This document shows positions 1 to 8,423 of a DNA stretch of 49,511 nucleotides, piece by piece. How positions within the stretch are numbered: position 1 is the first letter of the stretch; every line of letters begins with the position of its first letter. The position numbers and the translations under genes were made by a program. The DNA comes from Oxalicibacterium solurbis. GTDB lineage: Bacteria > Pseudomonadota > Gammaproteobacteria > Burkholderiales > Burkholderiaceae_D. Under the pieces are notes generated by a model, which was given only the letters and a program-made list of their open reading frames with translations, did not search any database and was not told the origin of the DNA. The stretch spans positions 1 through 49,511 of the forward strand of contig NZ_BMDP01000005.1 of the NCBI RefSeq assembly GCF_014635845.1. Direction: 5' to 3'.

Positions 1-1
1 T

Positions 2-41
2 GAGGTTCGGCCGGGATTCGTGCAAAATTTGTCAAAACTCC
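2..41 (+). repeat. left terminal inverted repeat (IRL) of the Tn3-superfamily element
   Basis: It starts GAGGTTCGGCCGGGATTC and continues with TGCAAAATTTG. It pairs with 49472-49511 read on the other strand. A CAAAATTTG-like core in a 38-47 bp repeat is typical of the Tn4651/Tn5041 branch. Confidence 0.92.
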
Positions 42-70
42 ATATAACTATATGAATAAAAAGGAGTTTT
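34..70. repeat. short inverted repeat overlapping the inner edge of IRL
   Basis: AAAACTCC (34-41) is mirrored by GGAGTTTT (63-70) with a 21-bp AT-rich spacer. It could be a hairpin limiting read-through from outside the transposon or a protein site. Function unknown. Confidence 0.4.
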
Positions 71-135
71 AACTTTTCGCTTGATATCCTTCACTCAGGT
101 ATTTTCAGTGCCTTGATGCCTGACTGAATGGAGTG

Positions 136-151
136 GTCCCAACGTTGGGAC
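136..151. repeat. perfect 16-bp palindrome GTCCCAACGTTGGGAC
   Basis: A perfect dyad without spacer lies 8 bp beyond the 3' end of the truncated HAD gene. No U-tract follows on either strand, so it looks more like a protein-binding site than an intrinsic terminator. Nothing else is recognised in bases 42-158. Confidence 0.45.
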
Positions 152-158
152 TTCAACA

Positions 159-396
159 TTAGTCTTTAAGCTTATTTCTGAGAATTGCCTCTTCCTTCGA
201 GGTGAAACCGGCCTCGCAGATAATAAGATTTCTGCATTGGTGTGGAAATAATCCATCATCATCATCCAAAGCGACCCAAGGAATGTCGCGCCCAGCCAGA
301 TAACATTCTATTTCTCTAAAACGTATCCCATTAATGTCTTCAACACTCTCAATATCAATAATGGGAAGAACGTCAATTACTCTCGAAGCAATGTCC
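159..396 (-). pseudogene. C-terminal half of a HAD-fold gene split by IS21-type element 1
   Basis: Minus-strand frame with the second half of a HAD-like protein, including RFREIE, the acidic WVALDDDD motif and a C-terminal end at K-L-K-D. It begins at a Q-D-I codon trio exactly at the 397 border of the IS21-type element. The N-terminal half is at 11088-11284. Deleting 397-11087 and one copy of the ATGTCC duplication restores one open frame reading through F-S-Q-D-I-A-S-R-V, colinear with the intact paralogue at 573-1004. Upstream codons in this frame are read-through from the element's end repeats and are not gene sequence. Confidence 0.88.
391..396. repeat. 6-bp target-site duplication ATGTCC, left copy of element 1
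   Basis: Identical to 11088-11093, immediately outside the two TGA...TCA ends. Confidence 0.88.
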
Positions 397-505
397 TGAG
401 TATTTGCATGAAGTGCGCCACTAATTCGCACTGCAATGTAGCCATGCTTTCGCATTTCAAAGTGGCCACCTAGCCGCACGTAAAAGTAGCCATCGCCAAG
501 GTGTG
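397..505 (+). repeat. left-end repeat array of element 1
   Basis: TGAGTATTTGCATG (397-410) is followed by four tandem units of about 24 bp starting at 411, 435, 459 and 483. Their common core is AAAGTNGCCA, then about four variable bases and TTCGCA. IS21 ends are known to carry multiple internal repeats that bind IstA; assigning this role here is by analogy. Confidence 0.85.
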
Positions 506-572
506 AGTTTTATCCACACGGAATATGCGTCCAGATTACGTTGTTTCGATGGCCTGGCCTGACTAGACGCTA

Positions 573-1004
573 TCAACCTTCCGCCGAAAGGAAACTTCGC
601 AGCTTCTTCGCTTCCGCATCGCCGAATCCGGCGACGCATTGAATCAAGTTGGCGCAGCCACTAGGGAACAGATCCAGGTCGTCATCAAGCGCAACCCAAT
701 TGTCAGAACTGCCGTTGAGATATTGGTGTATTTCTCTGAATCGAATGGCTTCCATATCAGCCAGGCTATGTATCTCAATGACAGGCAGCACATCAACGAT
801 TCTGCTTTGAATATCAGAGGAAAAGAGTGCTGCCAATGCAGAGAGTGAAAGGCTTTCGCGCCATGTGCTGCTAATTACGACATTCACATTCGGATAGTCA
901 CGGAGAACGCTTTCTAGACGGTCTCGATTTACAAATAGCTGACTCGAATCTTCCGGTGTTGGAAACGGGTGCAGTACTCCATCAAAATCCAAAAATAGAA
1001 TCAT
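573..1004 (-). CDS. HAD-superfamily protein, Swiss-Army-Knife RNA-repair HAD type
   Basis: A 143-residue single-domain protein. It has the DxD nucleophile motif in FLDFDGVLH near the N-terminus, the motif II serine/threonine in VVISSTWR around residue 45, and the acidic motif WVALDDD around residue 105. The layout resembles the compact HAD domains found in bacterial RNA-repair (SAK) proteins, so a phosphatase or nucleic-acid end-processing activity is plausible but unproven. It starts at an ATGA overlap with the gene upstream, so the two form an operon and probably work together. It is about 55-60 percent identical by eye to the HAD gene that element 1 interrupted. Confidence 0.8.
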   Translation of the reverse strand: MILFLDFDGVLHPFPTPEDSSQLFVNRDRLESVLRDYPNVNVVISSTWRESLSLSALAALFSSDIQSRIVDVLPVIEIHSLADMEAIRFREIHQYLNGSSDNWVALDDDLDLFPSGCANLIQCVAGFGDAEAKKLRSFLSAEG

Positions 1005-2119
1005 CGACCGGCCTTGGCACCAAACTCTCGGCCAATCGGTTCGAAATCCATCACTTCGCCGCTATGCAGCTTAGGGTCAAAAAGTGCCAATTTCATCTCA
1101 AGCGCCTTCTCTCCGCTGGCGCTTTTCTCTGCAATGCGACGCATATGGAAACGTCTTTTCTTGGTCCTGTTTTTCATTTTCGATTCCGCGGTATCAGTTG
1201 TCGGTGGCATCGCATTCTCCGATATAGAAATTGCGTCACGCATCGCTTTCAAGTTGTACAAGCTCGTTTCGGTAGGCGGTCCAAGATCAAGATCTGGGCC
1301 GACTAATGGCTGAAAGAAGTCGCGCAAAAACTGACTACGTTCGCCATTCAGAAGCTGCAAAGCATAGAAGCTTTCCTGCTTCCGATCCCGGGGACCCGAT
1401 GCCCGATATCGCAAGTGCTCAGCTAATTCACACAGCGCTTGTGACACAACCGGATAGTTGCACTCCTCAACATACATCCGGAGACCGGCATGCTTGACCA
1501 GGCTAAAGACACGTTCGGAGTAAAGCGCAAACAATCTTGCCCCTATCTGCCGATCGTTGAACTCGTCACCGAGCATGAGCAAAACACGGTAGATACTTTT
1601 CCCGCATTCCCATACCTGTTCGCTATCTTGGCGCTCGTAATTCATGCGCAACAAGATCGTCAATGCGGCCAAACTATCCACACTGGCACGACGCTCGAGA
1701 GACCCGAGATAGTGCCGTCCGCCTTTCAACCGAATCTCATTATTCGCTTCAAAAACGACGATTTGAATCTCGGGCACAAGATGTCGAAACCATCCGTGCT
1801 CTTGGCCGCTGATCGATCCCTTATGGCGCAAGACAGACCATAGTACGTGGTTGATTTCCCATCCTGATCCCGGAATCAGCTGGTTCGCATGCGTTATCAA
1901 CGACTCACGAGGAACATGGAGACCTTGTGAATATTCAAGGTACTTGTTATTGCGAATCCTGATGCCGTGAATGTCGTGGTCGGACTTACCCGGCTCCAAA
2001 TATCGTTGAACGTGACGAGGAATGTAGGTGCCGAGTTCATCGCCAAGGTATCGGAACCAATTGATTGTTCGGATTGCATCGACTTCATCATCGCGCCTTT
2101 TTGATCGTATCGTCGCCAT
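1001..2119 (-). CDS. unknown protein, operon partner of the HAD gene
   Basis: A 372-residue soluble protein not recognised as any family. The N-terminal half contains RRDDEVDAIRTINWFRYLG. The middle is helical, and the C-terminus is rich in Lys/Arg (KMKNRTKKRRFHMRR near residue 310), suggesting nucleic-acid contact. No signal peptide or membrane segment is visible. Its stop codon overlaps the HAD start (ATGA), the strongest clue to a joint function. An AT-rich stretch upstream (2120-2240) probably holds the promoter. Confidence 0.65.
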   Translation of the reverse strand: MATIRSKRRDDEVDAIRTINWFRYLGDELGTYIPRHVQRYLEPGKSDHDIHGIRIRNNKYLEYSQGLHVPRESLITHANQLIPGSGWEINHVLWSVLRHKGSISGQEHGWFRHLVPEIQIVVFEANNEIRLKGGRHYLGSLERRASVDSLAALTILLRMNYERQDSEQVWECGKSIYRVLLMLGDEFNDRQIGARLFALYSERVFSLVKHAGLRMYVEECNYPVVSQALCELAEHLRYRASGPRDRKQESFYALQLLNGERSQFLRDFFQPLVGPDLDLGPPTETSLYNLKAMRDAISISENAMPPTTDTAESKMKNRTKKRRFHMRRIAEKSASGEKALEMKLALFDPKLHSGEVMDFEPIGREFGAKAGR

Positions 2120-2312
2120 TTACAAGTCGATAAAGTGTCAAGAACGGTTCGACTATAGATGGAATATCTCATTTATTCAATGAGTTACGAAATCGCGGAT
2201 TATTAAAAAAGAGCGAAATTAAGGGGGGAATATATAGATTGGCTGCGCGTTTCTAGGTTGCTAAGCTTTCGATGACTAAACAACCCTGTAACAGCGAGTT
2301 ACCAGCAGCGCC

Positions 2313-2597
2313 ATGACCGACCTGAAGTTTGACGAACCGATGGCCACGTTGCTGGAGCGAGAGCTGATGCATCGCTATGGGCCGATGGTGTCCAATGATA
2401 ATTTGCGCATTGTGTTGGGCTATCCGTCGAAGGAGGCGTTCCGGCAAGCGATTTTCAGAAAAACCGTCCCAATCCCGATCTTCGATATTGAAAACAGAAA
2501 AGGCAAATTCGCCTTGGTCAAGGATGTCGCTGCATGGCTTGCAGAGCAACGAGAACGAGCCGTTACGGAAATGAATACATCGTCCGGCGACAAGTGA
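2313..2597 (+). CDS. small putative helix-turn-helix (AlpA/excisionase-like) protein
   Basis: A 94-residue protein with a helix pair around LERELMHRYGP and LGYPSKEAFRQAIF followed by a beta-wing-like IPIFDIENRKGKFALVKD and a final helix DVAAWLAEQRERA. This is the pattern of small winged-HTH regulators such as AlpA or excisionases. No strong Shine-Dalgarno precedes the ATG. It points towards istA but is separated from it by an intrinsic terminator, so it is a separate transcript. It could regulate the istAB promoter or assist the transposition complex; that is speculation from position. Confidence 0.55.
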   Translation: MTDLKFDEPMATLLERELMHRYGPMVSNDNLRIVLGYPSKEAFRQAIFRKTVPIPIFDIENRKGKFALVKDVAAWLAEQRERAVTEMNTSSGDK

Positions 2598-2650
2598 AGG
2601 AGCGTCATCATGACTTAGCCCAAACCGCATAGCGGGGGGTAGAAACGACA

Positions 2651-2682
2651 AAGGCCTGTGAGCGTCAACTCACAAGCCTTTT
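2651..2682 (+). terminator. intrinsic terminator after the small HTH gene
   Basis: AAGGCCTGTGAG, a 6-nt loop (cgtcaa), CTCACAAGCCTT, then a short T run. The 12-bp stem has one non-Watson-Crick pair. Confidence 0.8.
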
Positions 2683-2844
2683 GTACAGCGTTGGATCTCC
2701 AAGAACCGCGCTCAGTATCTCCCTTCCCAAATCCTCTGTCAACACTTTGAATTAATCGAAGTGCCTAGCCACGTCCGTGTGGCGCTCATGAAATTGCTGC
2801 CTTTGGCAGCGATAGATACAGCCATGGCCAACAGGAGAACCGAC

Positions 2845-4413
2845 ATGCGAAAAATTCGCGATGTCCTTGAGTGCATATTCACAAAAGAATTATCCGTAAG
2901 AGAAACGTCGCGGCTCTTACGCGTCGGTCGCAGGACCGTTACGGCATATGCGGAACGTTTTAAAACAGCGCAGCTATCGTGGCCATTATCGATTGACATC
3001 GATGACGATCAACTAGAGAAGGCCCTATTCCCTTCCACTGAAAGGCAAAAAAAGACCGATCCGCCGGTACATGATTTCGCAGCGGTCCATGCGGCGCTCG
3101 GGCAAAAAGGTGCAACGCTGGGAATTCTTTACCAAGAATGGCGAGAAGGCGTCCCGCTAAAAAATCAGATCAGCTATTCGCAGTTCTGCAGACGCTATAA
3201 CCGATTTAGAAAATCGCTGCAGGTATCGATGCGACAAACAGCAGTGTTTGGCGAGGTCGCCTTCGTGGATTATTCCGGCAAGACGCTGGCCGTGACAGAT
3301 CCTGATAGCGGAGAGCTGAAAAAGGTCCAGATATTTGTCGGTGTGTTGGGCGGATCAAATTACACATTTTGCGAAGCGACTTGGACCCAGACGTCGAGGG
3401 ACTGGATTGGTTCACATTCGAGGATGTTTGAATTCTTTGGCGGCGTGCCACGTATTGTTGTTCCGGACAACTTGAAAGCTGGGGTTACCAAGGCAGACCG
3501 ATTCGCCCCGGTGATTAACGAATCGTACAACGCGATGTGCCGCTATTACGGCACTTATGTCTTTCCAGCGCGTCCACGGGAACCGCGGGACAAATCAAAG
3601 GCGGAAGCAGGTGTGTTGCTGGCACAACGGTGGATTTTGTTTTCTTTGAGAAGCCGCAAGTTTTTTTCTCTGAACGAGATGAATCAGGAGATAGGTGCGT
3701 TACTGGAAAAACTGAACCGGCGTTCATTTCAGAAATTGCCTGGTTCGCGTTTCACAAAATGGCTGGAGTTCGAACAACCGGCCCTCATGCCTTTACCTGC
3801 ACAGCGATACGAGTTTGCAGACTGGGGAAAGGTGCGTGCGGCGCAGGACTATCACGTTTGCGTCGACCGCCATTTCTACAGCGTGCCTTACCACCTCAAA
3901 GGTCACGAATTCGAATATTGCCTCACAGCTCACTCTCTTGACTTGCTGCACCGAGGCAAATGCATTGTCACGCATACGCGTAGTTTGGAGCCCGATAAGG
4001 CGACAACCCTCGCAGAACATCAGCACCCGAGTCACCGAGCGGTACTGCAGTGGAATGAGCCGCAAGCGTTGGCGTGGGCCACAACAGAAGTTGGGCTGAA
4101 TACCGCAACGCTACTCAAGACGCAACTTGCCAAGGTCCGAGGTTACCTGCTGGGCTATCGCATCACACAAGCAATGAAAGAACTGTTTAAAAGCTATGGC
4201 AAGACCAGACTGGAAGAAGCATGCACTTATGCCGTGAAAAACAATGTGACTGGCACGCATGCGTTGCGCAACATCCTTTCCAAAAACTTGGACCAGTTGT
4301 TGAAGCACGATGAGCCGGAAAATCCAAGCGACATAGCCCACCAAAATATCAGAGGCGCCGACTACTACAGCGAACTTTTGCAATCGACAAACAATAAGGA
4401 AATCGAATCATGA
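2845..4413 (+). CDS. istA: IS21-family transposase IstA
   Basis: DDE recombinase of 522 residues. An N-terminal helix-turn-helix lies at about residues 15-40 (SVRETSRLLRVGRRTV). The catalytic acids sit in VDYSG (D142), PDNLKAGV (D208) and RDKSKAEAG (E254), giving D-D-45-E spacing as in IS21 transposases. The ATG at 2845 was chosen because AGGAGA lies 6 nt upstream; an in-frame ATG at 2824 and a GTG at 2761 have no such site. istB overlaps the stop by ATGA. With IstB it should act on the TGA-ended repeat arrays at 397 and 11087, and possibly in trans on those of element 2. Confidence 0.93.
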   Translation: MRKIRDVLECIFTKELSVRETSRLLRVGRRTVTAYAERFKTAQLSWPLSIDIDDDQLEKALFPSTERQKKTDPPVHDFAAVHAALGQKGATLGILYQEWREGVPLKNQISYSQFCRRYNRFRKSLQVSMRQTAVFGEVAFVDYSGKTLAVTDPDSGELKKVQIFVGVLGGSNYTFCEATWTQTSRDWIGSHSRMFEFFGGVPRIVVPDNLKAGVTKADRFAPVINESYNAMCRYYGTYVFPARPREPRDKSKAEAGVLLAQRWILFSLRSRKFFSLNEMNQEIGALLEKLNRRSFQKLPGSRFTKWLEFEQPALMPLPAQRYEFADWGKVRAAQDYHVCVDRHFYSVPYHLKGHEFEYCLTAHSLDLLHRGKCIVTHTRSLEPDKATTLAEHQHPSHRAVLQWNEPQALAWATTEVGLNTATLLKTQLAKVRGYLLGYRITQAMKELFKSYGKTRLEEACTYAVKNNVTGTHALRNILSKNLDQLLKHDEPENPSDIAHQNIRGADYYSELLQSTNNKEIES

Positions 4414-5186
4414 TCAATAACACTATTCAACAACTCGAAACACTGAAATTGTTTGGCATGGCCGAGGAGCTGAGTCGGCAAATCAACAATCCCAATATGC
4501 AGGACCTACCATTCGAACATCGGGTGAGAAGTATGGTGGATCACGAAACCACGTTACGTGAGAGCAAACGTCTGCAGCTTTTATTGAAAAAAGCCAGGCT
4601 ACCGATCAATGCTTCCATAGACGATATCGATTACCGATCGCCTCGTGGGCTAGACAAATCCAGCATGCTCACTTTATCAACGCTCGACTGGGTACGGCTT
4701 CGACATAATCTGGTGATTACCGGTCCTACTGGTACGGGAAAAACATGGATCGCCTGCGCCCTTGCCAACTACGCTTGTCGGCTTGGGCTATCGAGTTACT
4801 TCGTTCGCGTACCGGTGTTGATGGAAAGCTTGCTGTCGGCTCGCGCTTCTGGGCTATTCAGCACGCGGCTGGAGCAGTTGAAGAAGTTCGACCTGCTGAT
4901 TTTGGATGACTGGGGCATAGAGACATTCAGCAAACGTGCGCAGAACGACTTGCTCGAATTGGTCGATAGCAGGCTCAGTGCAAAGTCGATGATCATCACC
5001 AGCCAATTTCCCATGAGCCATTGGCATGACGCGCTGGATAACAAAACGGTCGCTGACGCCATCATGGACAGGATTGCGCATAGCTCGTACTCGATGCAGT
5101 TGAGCGGCGAATCTCTGCGAAAAATCAAGGGAGTGGTCACGAAAAAGACCGGAAAAGCAGCACTGAGCGAAAAGCAGACGCGCTGA
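4410..5186 (+). CDS. istB: IS21-family helper ATPase IstB
   Basis: A 258-residue DnaC/IstB-type AAA+ ATPase. Walker A is GPTGTGKT at residues 105-112 and Walker B is LLILDDWG with D166/D167; the terminal arginine-rich part is typical. IstB forms filaments on target DNA and activates IstA. The start codon overlaps the istA stop (ATGA), implying translational coupling. Full length with no visible damage. Confidence 0.94.
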   Translation: MINNTIQQLETLKLFGMAEELSRQINNPNMQDLPFEHRVRSMVDHETTLRESKRLQLLLKKARLPINASIDDIDYRSPRGLDKSSMLTLSTLDWVRLRHNLVITGPTGTGKTWIACALANYACRLGLSSYFVRVPVLMESLLSARASGLFSTRLEQLKKFDLLILDDWGIETFSKRAQNDLLELVDSRLSAKSMIITSQFPMSHWHDALDNKTVADAIMDRIAHSSYSMQLSGESLRKIKGVVTKKTGKAALSEKQTR

Positions 5187-5194
5187 TGGGATCA

Positions 5195-5236
5195 TTCGTA
5201 TTTGAAGGTGCGCCATGGCGCACTTCCAAATACGAA
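5195..5236. repeat. 42-bp near-perfect palindrome between istB and arsH
   Basis: Two 20-bp arms around a central AT match at 18 of 20 positions (outer arm TTCGTATTTG, inner arm GTGCGCC). It lies between the convergent istB and arsH genes and may work as a bidirectional terminator, although no T run follows. The right arm read on the minus strand contains TATTTG next to GAAGTGCGCCA. Both also occur in order at 401-420 in the left end of element 1, separated there by 3 bases, so it might instead be a relic of an IS end. Confidence 0.7.
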
Positions 5237-5250
5237 AGCGATCGAGATGC

Positions 5251-5964
5251 TTAAATAGCTTTTTGATTCACTCGTTTGCTGAGTTCTTCCGCGCTCTCGC
5301 GTCGCTCGCTATATCGATCGACCAGATACGGTGATACGTCCCGCGTGAGAAATGTGAATTTGAACAATTCTTCCATTACATCGACGACACGTTCGTAGTA
5401 AGAGGATGGCTTCATACGCCCAACGTCATCGAACTCCAAGAACGCCTTGGCGACCGACGATTGATTAGGAATGGTGATCATGCGCATCCAGCGGCCAAGT
5501 ATGCGCATCTGGTTCACGGCATTGAACGACTGCGATCCACCCGATACTTCCATCACGGCCAATGTTTTACCTTGCGTCGGCCGTACTGCACCGATGGCCA
5601 ATGGGATCCAGTCGATCTGGGCCTTCATGATGCCAGTCATCGCGCCATGACGTTCCGGTGAGCACCAGACCATGCCTTCGGCCCATTCCGCAAGGCTGCG
5701 CAGTTCCCGCACCTTTGGGTGCGTATCCGGCTCACTGTCTGGCAGCGGCAAGTCACGAGGGTCGAACACCTTGACCTCGCCACCCATCACTTCGAGTAGA
5801 CGCGCCGCTTCCATGGTCAGTAAACGGCTGTACGAGCGATCGCGTACTGACCCATACAGGAGCAGGAACCGCGGCGCGTGACGTGAGCTGCCTACACCGT
5901 GGAAATCCGCGTTAGTCGGAACCCGAAAATGTTCAGGCTGGACGTTCGGTAATTCAGTCGACAC
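5251..5964 (-). CDS. arsH: ArsH, NADPH-dependent FMN oxidoreductase
   Basis: Flavodoxin-fold protein of the ArsH family. The FMN-binding loop [13 protein letters not shown] follows the family N-terminal stretch [23 protein letters not shown] and the QIDWIPL segment are typical too. ArsH oxidises trivalent organoarsenicals such as methylarsenite to less toxic pentavalent forms. The GTG at 5964 is preferred (GAGGGA 6-7 nt upstream); a GTG at 5994 would add ten residues from the overlapping arsC remnant. It is the last intact gene of an ars operon whose arsC and arsB parts upstream are wrecked. Confidence 0.92.
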   Translation of the reverse strand: MSTELPNVQPEHFRVPTNADFHGVGSSRHAPRFLLLYGSVRDRSYSRLLTMEAARLLEVMGGEVKVFDPRDLPLPDSEPDTHPKVRELRSLAEWAEGMVWCSPERHGAMTGIMKAQIDWIPLAIGAVRPTQGKTLAVMEVSGGSQSFNAVNQMRILGRWMRMITIPNQSSVAKAFLEFDDVGRMKPSSYYERVVDVMEELFKFTFLTRDVSPYLVDRYSERRESAEELSKRVNQKAI

Positions 5965-6145
5965 GTCGTCCCTCGCTGTCCGGTACTGCCTCACCGTCTT
6001 CTTTTAAGAACTGCTCCTTTTGCCGGTGGCGGCAGAAAGTCCAATACCAACTCCGATGGGCAGCACAGTTTAGTGCCTATTGGCGTGGCAACGAAGGGCC
6101 GATTGATCAGAATTGGAGTACGTACCATGGCGGTAGGCAGCTGTT
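5954..6145 (-). pseudogene. arsC remnant (glutaredoxin-type arsenate reductase, C-terminal part)
   Basis: Translating the minus strand gives RTPILINRPFVATPIGTKLC followed by CPSELVLDFLPPP, the C-terminal half of E. coli-type ArsC. One extra A in the run around 6003 (CTTAAAAGAAGAC) shifts the frame; correcting it continues [10 protein letters not shown] to a TGA overlapping the arsH start. The catalytic N-terminal half is missing. This arsC type differs from the LMW-phosphatase type at 14492. Confidence 0.85.
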
Positions 6146-6170
6146 CATCGCTTAACGCAGCTTAGGGTAA

Positions 6171-6318
6171 TTAACGCAGCGCCAGTAGTATGGCAATCAC
6201 GATGGGCGTCAGTATTAATGCGGCGCCATGGCAGGCCAACACCGCCGAGGCGGCCGCACCCAGTAAGATAATTAGCACAAACAGTTTCTGACCGTTGCTC
6301 AATGCTATCAGCTTGAAC
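6171..6318 (-). pseudogene. arsB remnant (arsenite efflux permease fragment)
   Basis: The minus-strand frame reads LFVLIILLGAAASAVLACHG then AALILTPIVIAILLALR and a TAA. This matches the membrane segment of ArsB around its conserved ANDGAALILTPIV motif, with the N-D pair changed to C-H. Only about 45 of some 430 codons are left, so the pump is non-functional. The rest of 6319-6400 shows nothing recognisable. Confidence 0.8.
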
Positions 6319-6408
6319 TTGGCCTATCTATTCGACTGGGATTGCACCTGAAAACGCACCATCTCAGGGCATAGCCTACGCAGATTATAACGGTTGTTCG
6401 CCTATCCT

Positions 6409-6436
6409 TTGAAAAGCAACAGTTCCTGTCTAAAAT
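6409..6436 (+). promoter_or_regulatory. candidate promoter of the pbrT-like gene
   Basis: TTGAAA (6409-6414) and TAAAAT (6431-6436) are 16 bp apart, 29 bp before the ATG. No MerR-type dyad lies in the spacer. A loose AT-rich dyad over 6437-6455 faintly resembles a Fur box but is too weak to call. Confidence 0.45.
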
Positions 6437-6465
6437 AGAATACTTCTCATTCTTGTCTGTCGATC

Positions 6466-8397
6466 ATGCGTGTCGCCCGTTTTATATCTCCCTTACTTTT
6501 TATCGCTTGTTTCTTATTCTCCCTGGGAAGCACCACAGTCAGCCATGCGCAGGACGCGACCACACAAGACAAAGCCAAGCAGATCTGGCAGATCCTTGAT
6601 TACTTGGCGGTAGATTACGGCGCGGCCGTCCAAAACGGCGCTGTCGCCAGCAAGGACGAATACGCAGAGATGCAGGAATTTTCCGCAAACGCCGAAAAGC
6701 AACTGTCCGAACTGCCTAAAACAGACGCCAGCGCAAAGCTCGTATCCGAAGCGAGCAAATTGCGGGAACTGATCGCGGCGAAAGCGTCGCCGGAGCAAGT
6801 GGCCGCGCAATCTCGTGCCCTGGCTGCAGACGTATTAAAAGTCTATCCGGTGCCGTTGTCGCCGACGCAGGCGCCTGATCTCAAGCGCGGAGCGGCTTTA
6901 TATCAAGCAAATTGCGCCTCTTGCCACGGCGCTGCCGGGCATGGCGACGGTCCTCTGGCCAAAAGCTTGAATCCACCTCCGATCGCACTGTCGGATCACG
7001 AACGTGCACGGGAACGCAGCGTTTTTTCACTGCAGCAGATTATTTCGCACGGCGTGGCAGGCACGTCGATGCCAGCGTTCACGCAGCTGTCTGAAGACGA
7101 CCGTTGGTCGATTGCATTTTTCGCGTCCACGATGTCGTACAGCGATGCCGACCGCGAAGCGGGCAAAAAAGCATGGACAGACAATGGGGCGCTGCGCAAC
7201 GCGGTACCGGACCTGAACGCGCTGACACAAGCCACTGAGGCGGGACTGGAAAAACAGGTCGGTGCCGGTGCGCGTCCACTGCTGGCACACTTACGTAACG
7301 AACCTAGCCAGGTGATGGCCTCTAACGAAGATAGCCTCGCTTTGGCGAAGAAACGTCTGACTGAAAGCGTACAAGCTTTGCAGGCAGGCGATAAGGCCAA
7401 TGCTTCCCGACTTGCCTTATCAGCCTATCTCGATGGCTTCGAGATTGCTGAACCGGCCCTGTCTGCCAAAAACAATGCGCTATTCAATGATCTTGAAAAA
7501 GGAATGGGTGCATTCCGGGCAATCGTCAATCGCGGTGATCTCGCAGGAGCAAAAGAGGCGGAACAAGCACTGCAAGTTAAGCTGACCCAAGCACAAGATG
7601 CATTAACAACCGCAACTGACGATCCACTTGCCACTTTTCTTGGCGCCTTCACCATTTTGCTACGCGAAGGGCTCGAAGCGTTGCTGGTCGTCGTTGCCAT
7701 GGTTGCGTTTTTGAAGAAAGCCGACCGTCGCGACGTCTTGAAGTATGTGCATGCGGGCTGGGTAGTCGCTTTGGCTGGTGGCGGCGTCACGTGGGCCGTG
7801 GCGACGTATCTGGTCGATCTCAGCGGCGCCAGCCGGGAAATGACAGAAGGATTTTCAGCGATCTTTGCCGCCGTCGTTTTGCTGGGCGTTGGCATCTGGA
7901 TGCATCAAAAAAGCATGGCTGGTCGCTGGCAGGCCTACGTGAAGGACAAGTTGTCTTCAGCGCTGAATGGGCGCTCGGCATTCATGCTCTTCATTCTGTC
8001 GTTCGTGACGGTATATCGCGAAGTCTTCGAGACGGTGTTGTTCTACGCTGCGCTGTGGACCGGTGGAAACGGGGCGTATATGTTATTGGGTATGGCTGCT
8101 GCCATTCTGATTTTGGCTGTCGTTGCCTTCATTCTCCTGCGGACATCCGCCCGACTGCCGATCGGTCAGTTCTTTGCTGCCAGCTCCGCGTTGGTCGCCC
8201 TCCTGGCCTTCGTCATGGTCGGTAAGGGCGTGGCGGCTTTACAGAAGGTCGGCGTATTCGACATCACGCCCATAACCTTCCCGCAAGTCGATTTACTTGG
8301 CATTTATCCTACGACGCAGACGGTTGCTGCCCAATTACTAATATTGGCCATCATTGTTGCAAGCGTAATGTACAACGTACGGTCTGCCAGAATGTAG
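6466..8397 (+). CDS. pbrT: PbrT-like cytochrome c / FTR1-family metal permease
   Basis: A 643-residue inner-membrane protein. It has a signal peptide (residues 1-28), a c-type haem motif CASCHG near residue 150, and a long helical periplasmic part. A C-terminal FTR1 permease of about seven membrane helices follows, with the two REXXE-type motifs (REGLEALL near 400 and REVFETV near 520). FTR1 proteins move oxidised iron; PbrT of the pMOL30 lead operon has this fused layout and is credited with Pb(II) uptake. The convergent neighbouring PbrR-like regulator supports the pbr reading, but an iron role cannot be excluded. Confidence 0.82.
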   Translation: MRVARFISPLLFIACFLFSLGSTTVSHAQDATTQDKAKQIWQILDYLAVDYGAAVQNGAVASKDEYAEMQEFSANAEKQLSELPKTDASAKLVSEASKLRELIAAKASPEQVAAQSRALAADVLKVYPVPLSPTQAPDLKRGAALYQANCASCHGAAGHGDGPLAKSLNPPPIALSDHERARERSVFSLQQIISHGVAGTSMPAFTQLSEDDRWSIAFFASTMSYSDADREAGKKAWTDNGALRNAVPDLNALTQATEAGLEKQVGAGARPLLAHLRNEPSQVMASNEDSLALAKKRLTESVQALQAGDKANASRLALSAYLDGFEIAEPALSAKNNALFNDLEKGMGAFRAIVNRGDLAGAKEAEQALQVKLTQAQDALTTATDDPLATFLGAFTILLREGLEALLVVVAMVAFLKKADRRDVLKYVHAGWVVALAGGGVTWAVATYLVDLSGASREMTEGFSAIFAAVVLLGVGIWMHQKSMAGRWQAYVKDKLSSALNGRSAFMLFILSFVTVYREVFETVLFYAALWTGGNGAYMLLGMAAAILILAVVAFILLRTSARLPIGQFFAASSALVALLAFVMVGKGVAALQKVGVFDITPITFPQVDLLGIYPTTQTVAAQLLILAIIVASVMYNVRSARM

Positions 8398-8423
8398 ACG
8401 GCGTCTTAACGGGGCCAATAGCG

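Noticed and set aside
6437-6455. Fur box upstream of the FTR1/PbrT-like gene
   Set aside because: Only a loose AT-rich dyad; too few matches to the consensus to call.
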